Assembly (NCBI GenBank): GCA_022799355.1
Contig: JAAWOG010000016.1
Location: 1 to 59,234 of the forward strand
Direction of reading: 5' to 3'
Source of the DNA: Lachnospiraceae bacterium
GTDB taxonomy: Bacteria > Bacillota > Clostridia > Lachnospirales > Lachnospiraceae
Length of the DNA stretch: 59,234 nt
Positions 58,652 through 59,234 of this stretch are shown piece by piece; position 1 is the stretch's first letter, and every line of letters starts with the position of its first letter. The notes beneath the pieces are model-generated. The model was given only the letters and a program-made list of their open reading frames with translations. It ran no database searches and had not been told where the DNA came from. The translations under genes were made by a program, and so were the position numbers.

Positions 58652-59044
58652 ATGAAAATTGAATACAAGTTTGTTGATGGAACCGTGACGGAGATCGAGG
58701 TGGACGGAAGCCTCGGAGAATTTATGCTTGATCTGAAGAACGAAGGGGACAGGGTGGAAAGGAAGGAAACGCGCCGCCATGTCCTCCTGTCAGCGGTTGA
58801 CCCGGAAGACCGTTATTTTGATTCGGGGCGGGACACGCCGGAGGAGCTTGCCAGGAAGGACGAGCTTGAGCGGCTTGCTGCAGCCATAGGAAGGCTTCAG
58901 CCACAGCAGAGGGAGCTTTTGCGCCGTATTTACTGGAATGGTGAGAAACAGAAGGATATTGCCGCCGAGGACGGGGTGTCGGAACGCGCCATCACAGGAA
59001 GGATGAAAAAAATCTATGCTGCCTTAAAAAAATTTATGGATTAG
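58652..59044 (+). CDS. Sigma-70 region 4-like HTH protein, conjugative-element type
   Basis: The 130-residue product has a charged N-terminal half and a region 4-type helix-turn-helix: IGRLQPQQRELLRRIYWNGE, KQKDIAAEDGVSERAITGRM. Short proteins of this form stand near the start of Tn916/Tn1549-like conjugative elements, where they help control transfer genes. There is no region 2, so it is a partial sigma factor. A GGAGGG lies before ATG 58652. Confidence 0.8.
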   Translation: MKIEYKFVDGTVTEIEVDGSLGEFMLDLKNEGDRVERKETRRHVLLSAVDPEDRYFDSGRDTPEELARKDELERLAAAIGRLQPQQRELLRRIYWNGEKQKDIAAEDGVSERAITGRMKKIYAALKKFMD

Positions 59045-59123
59045 GGGGGTTCAGTTTTGTGTTTCCCGTGGCCTATATGTGAGGGGCAAAAATACAGCCC
59101 CTAAGAAATGGAGGTCATGGTTT

Positions 59124-59234
59124 ATGGGACACACGTTGAGGATCAGTGTTTCAAAGGAGCCGGCATCCGGCGGGATCGTGAGCTGCCGCCATATCTCCGT
59201 GAGGGAGCGTTTCTTACGCTTCCTCCTTGGGGAG
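59124..59234 (+). CDS. Partial small protein of conjugative-element type, cut by the window edge
   Basis: ATG 59124 follows GGAGG and the frame runs to the right edge with MGHTLRISVSKEPASGGIVS, then CRHISVRERFLRFLLGE. This opening is typical of a short ORF that follows the sigma-like gene in Tn1549-type integrative conjugative elements. The function is unknown, and the C-terminus is outside the window. Confidence 0.6.
   Translation, partial: MGHTLRISVSKEPASGGIVSCRHISVRERFLRFLLGE

Overview
The window looks like a chromosome segment of a low-to-medium GC Firmicute, most likely a member of the Lachnospiraceae (Clostridia). The evidence is the TIGR03960 radical SAM / DUF2344 / RNase G neighbourhood, the pta, ackA, DUF177, rpmF order, strong GGAGG ribosome binding sites, several BlaI/M56 pairs, and the mobile elements at both ends. 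No species can be named from the sequence alone.

Bases 1 to about 13000 are the right-hand part of an AT-rich integrated element, most likely a prophage. It carries a nucleotide-supply module (anaerobic ribonucleotide reductase NrdD and its activase NrdG, guanylate kinase, dUTPase, a deoxyribosyltransferase-like protein, perhaps a ThyX-like protein). It also has a DNA methyltransferase, a SleB-type wall hydrolase, two HNH-AP2 endonucleases, two HPr-like proteins and a tyrosine integrase. The integrase sits next to a 24-bp piece of a tRNA 3' end (12985-13008), which I read as the right attachment site; the intact tRNA should lie left of the window. Four genes here appear to start at ATA or ATT, each after a good ribosome binding site.

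From 13 to 47 kb the DNA is ordinary chromosome: an aldo/keto reductase-ferredoxin protein, three separate BlaI/M56 (BlaR1-like) regulator pairs each with its own type of palindromic operator, two tandem paralogous lipoproteins, a CarD-like regulator, an M19 dipeptidase, a sigma factor with an RsgI-like PepSY partner, pta-ackA, DUF177-rpmF, a lower-GC CotH / VTC / DUF4956 operon, a degenerate subtilase, and the radical SAM-DUF2344-RNase G-NUDIX cluster interrupted by two membrane proteins.

From 47 to 51.4 kb there is a scar region: a sensor gene cut off after 53 codons, two short arrays of degenerate repeats bounded by inverted ends that resemble transposon ends, then an XRE/TPR regulator, a candidate small RNA, and an HxlR / SnoaL / amidohydrolase group. 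From 51.6 kb onward a LytTR two-component system, preceded by a direct-repeat operator, leads into six small secreted-looking or structural proteins of unknown function. Most share an N-terminal M-x-I-x-G-I pattern and a downstream F-x-E/D/N stretch. The window ends in genes typical of integrative conjugative elements (a sigma-like HTH protein and a partial small ORF), so the LytTR cassette may be element cargo. This cassette is the best candidate for an undescribed system in the window.
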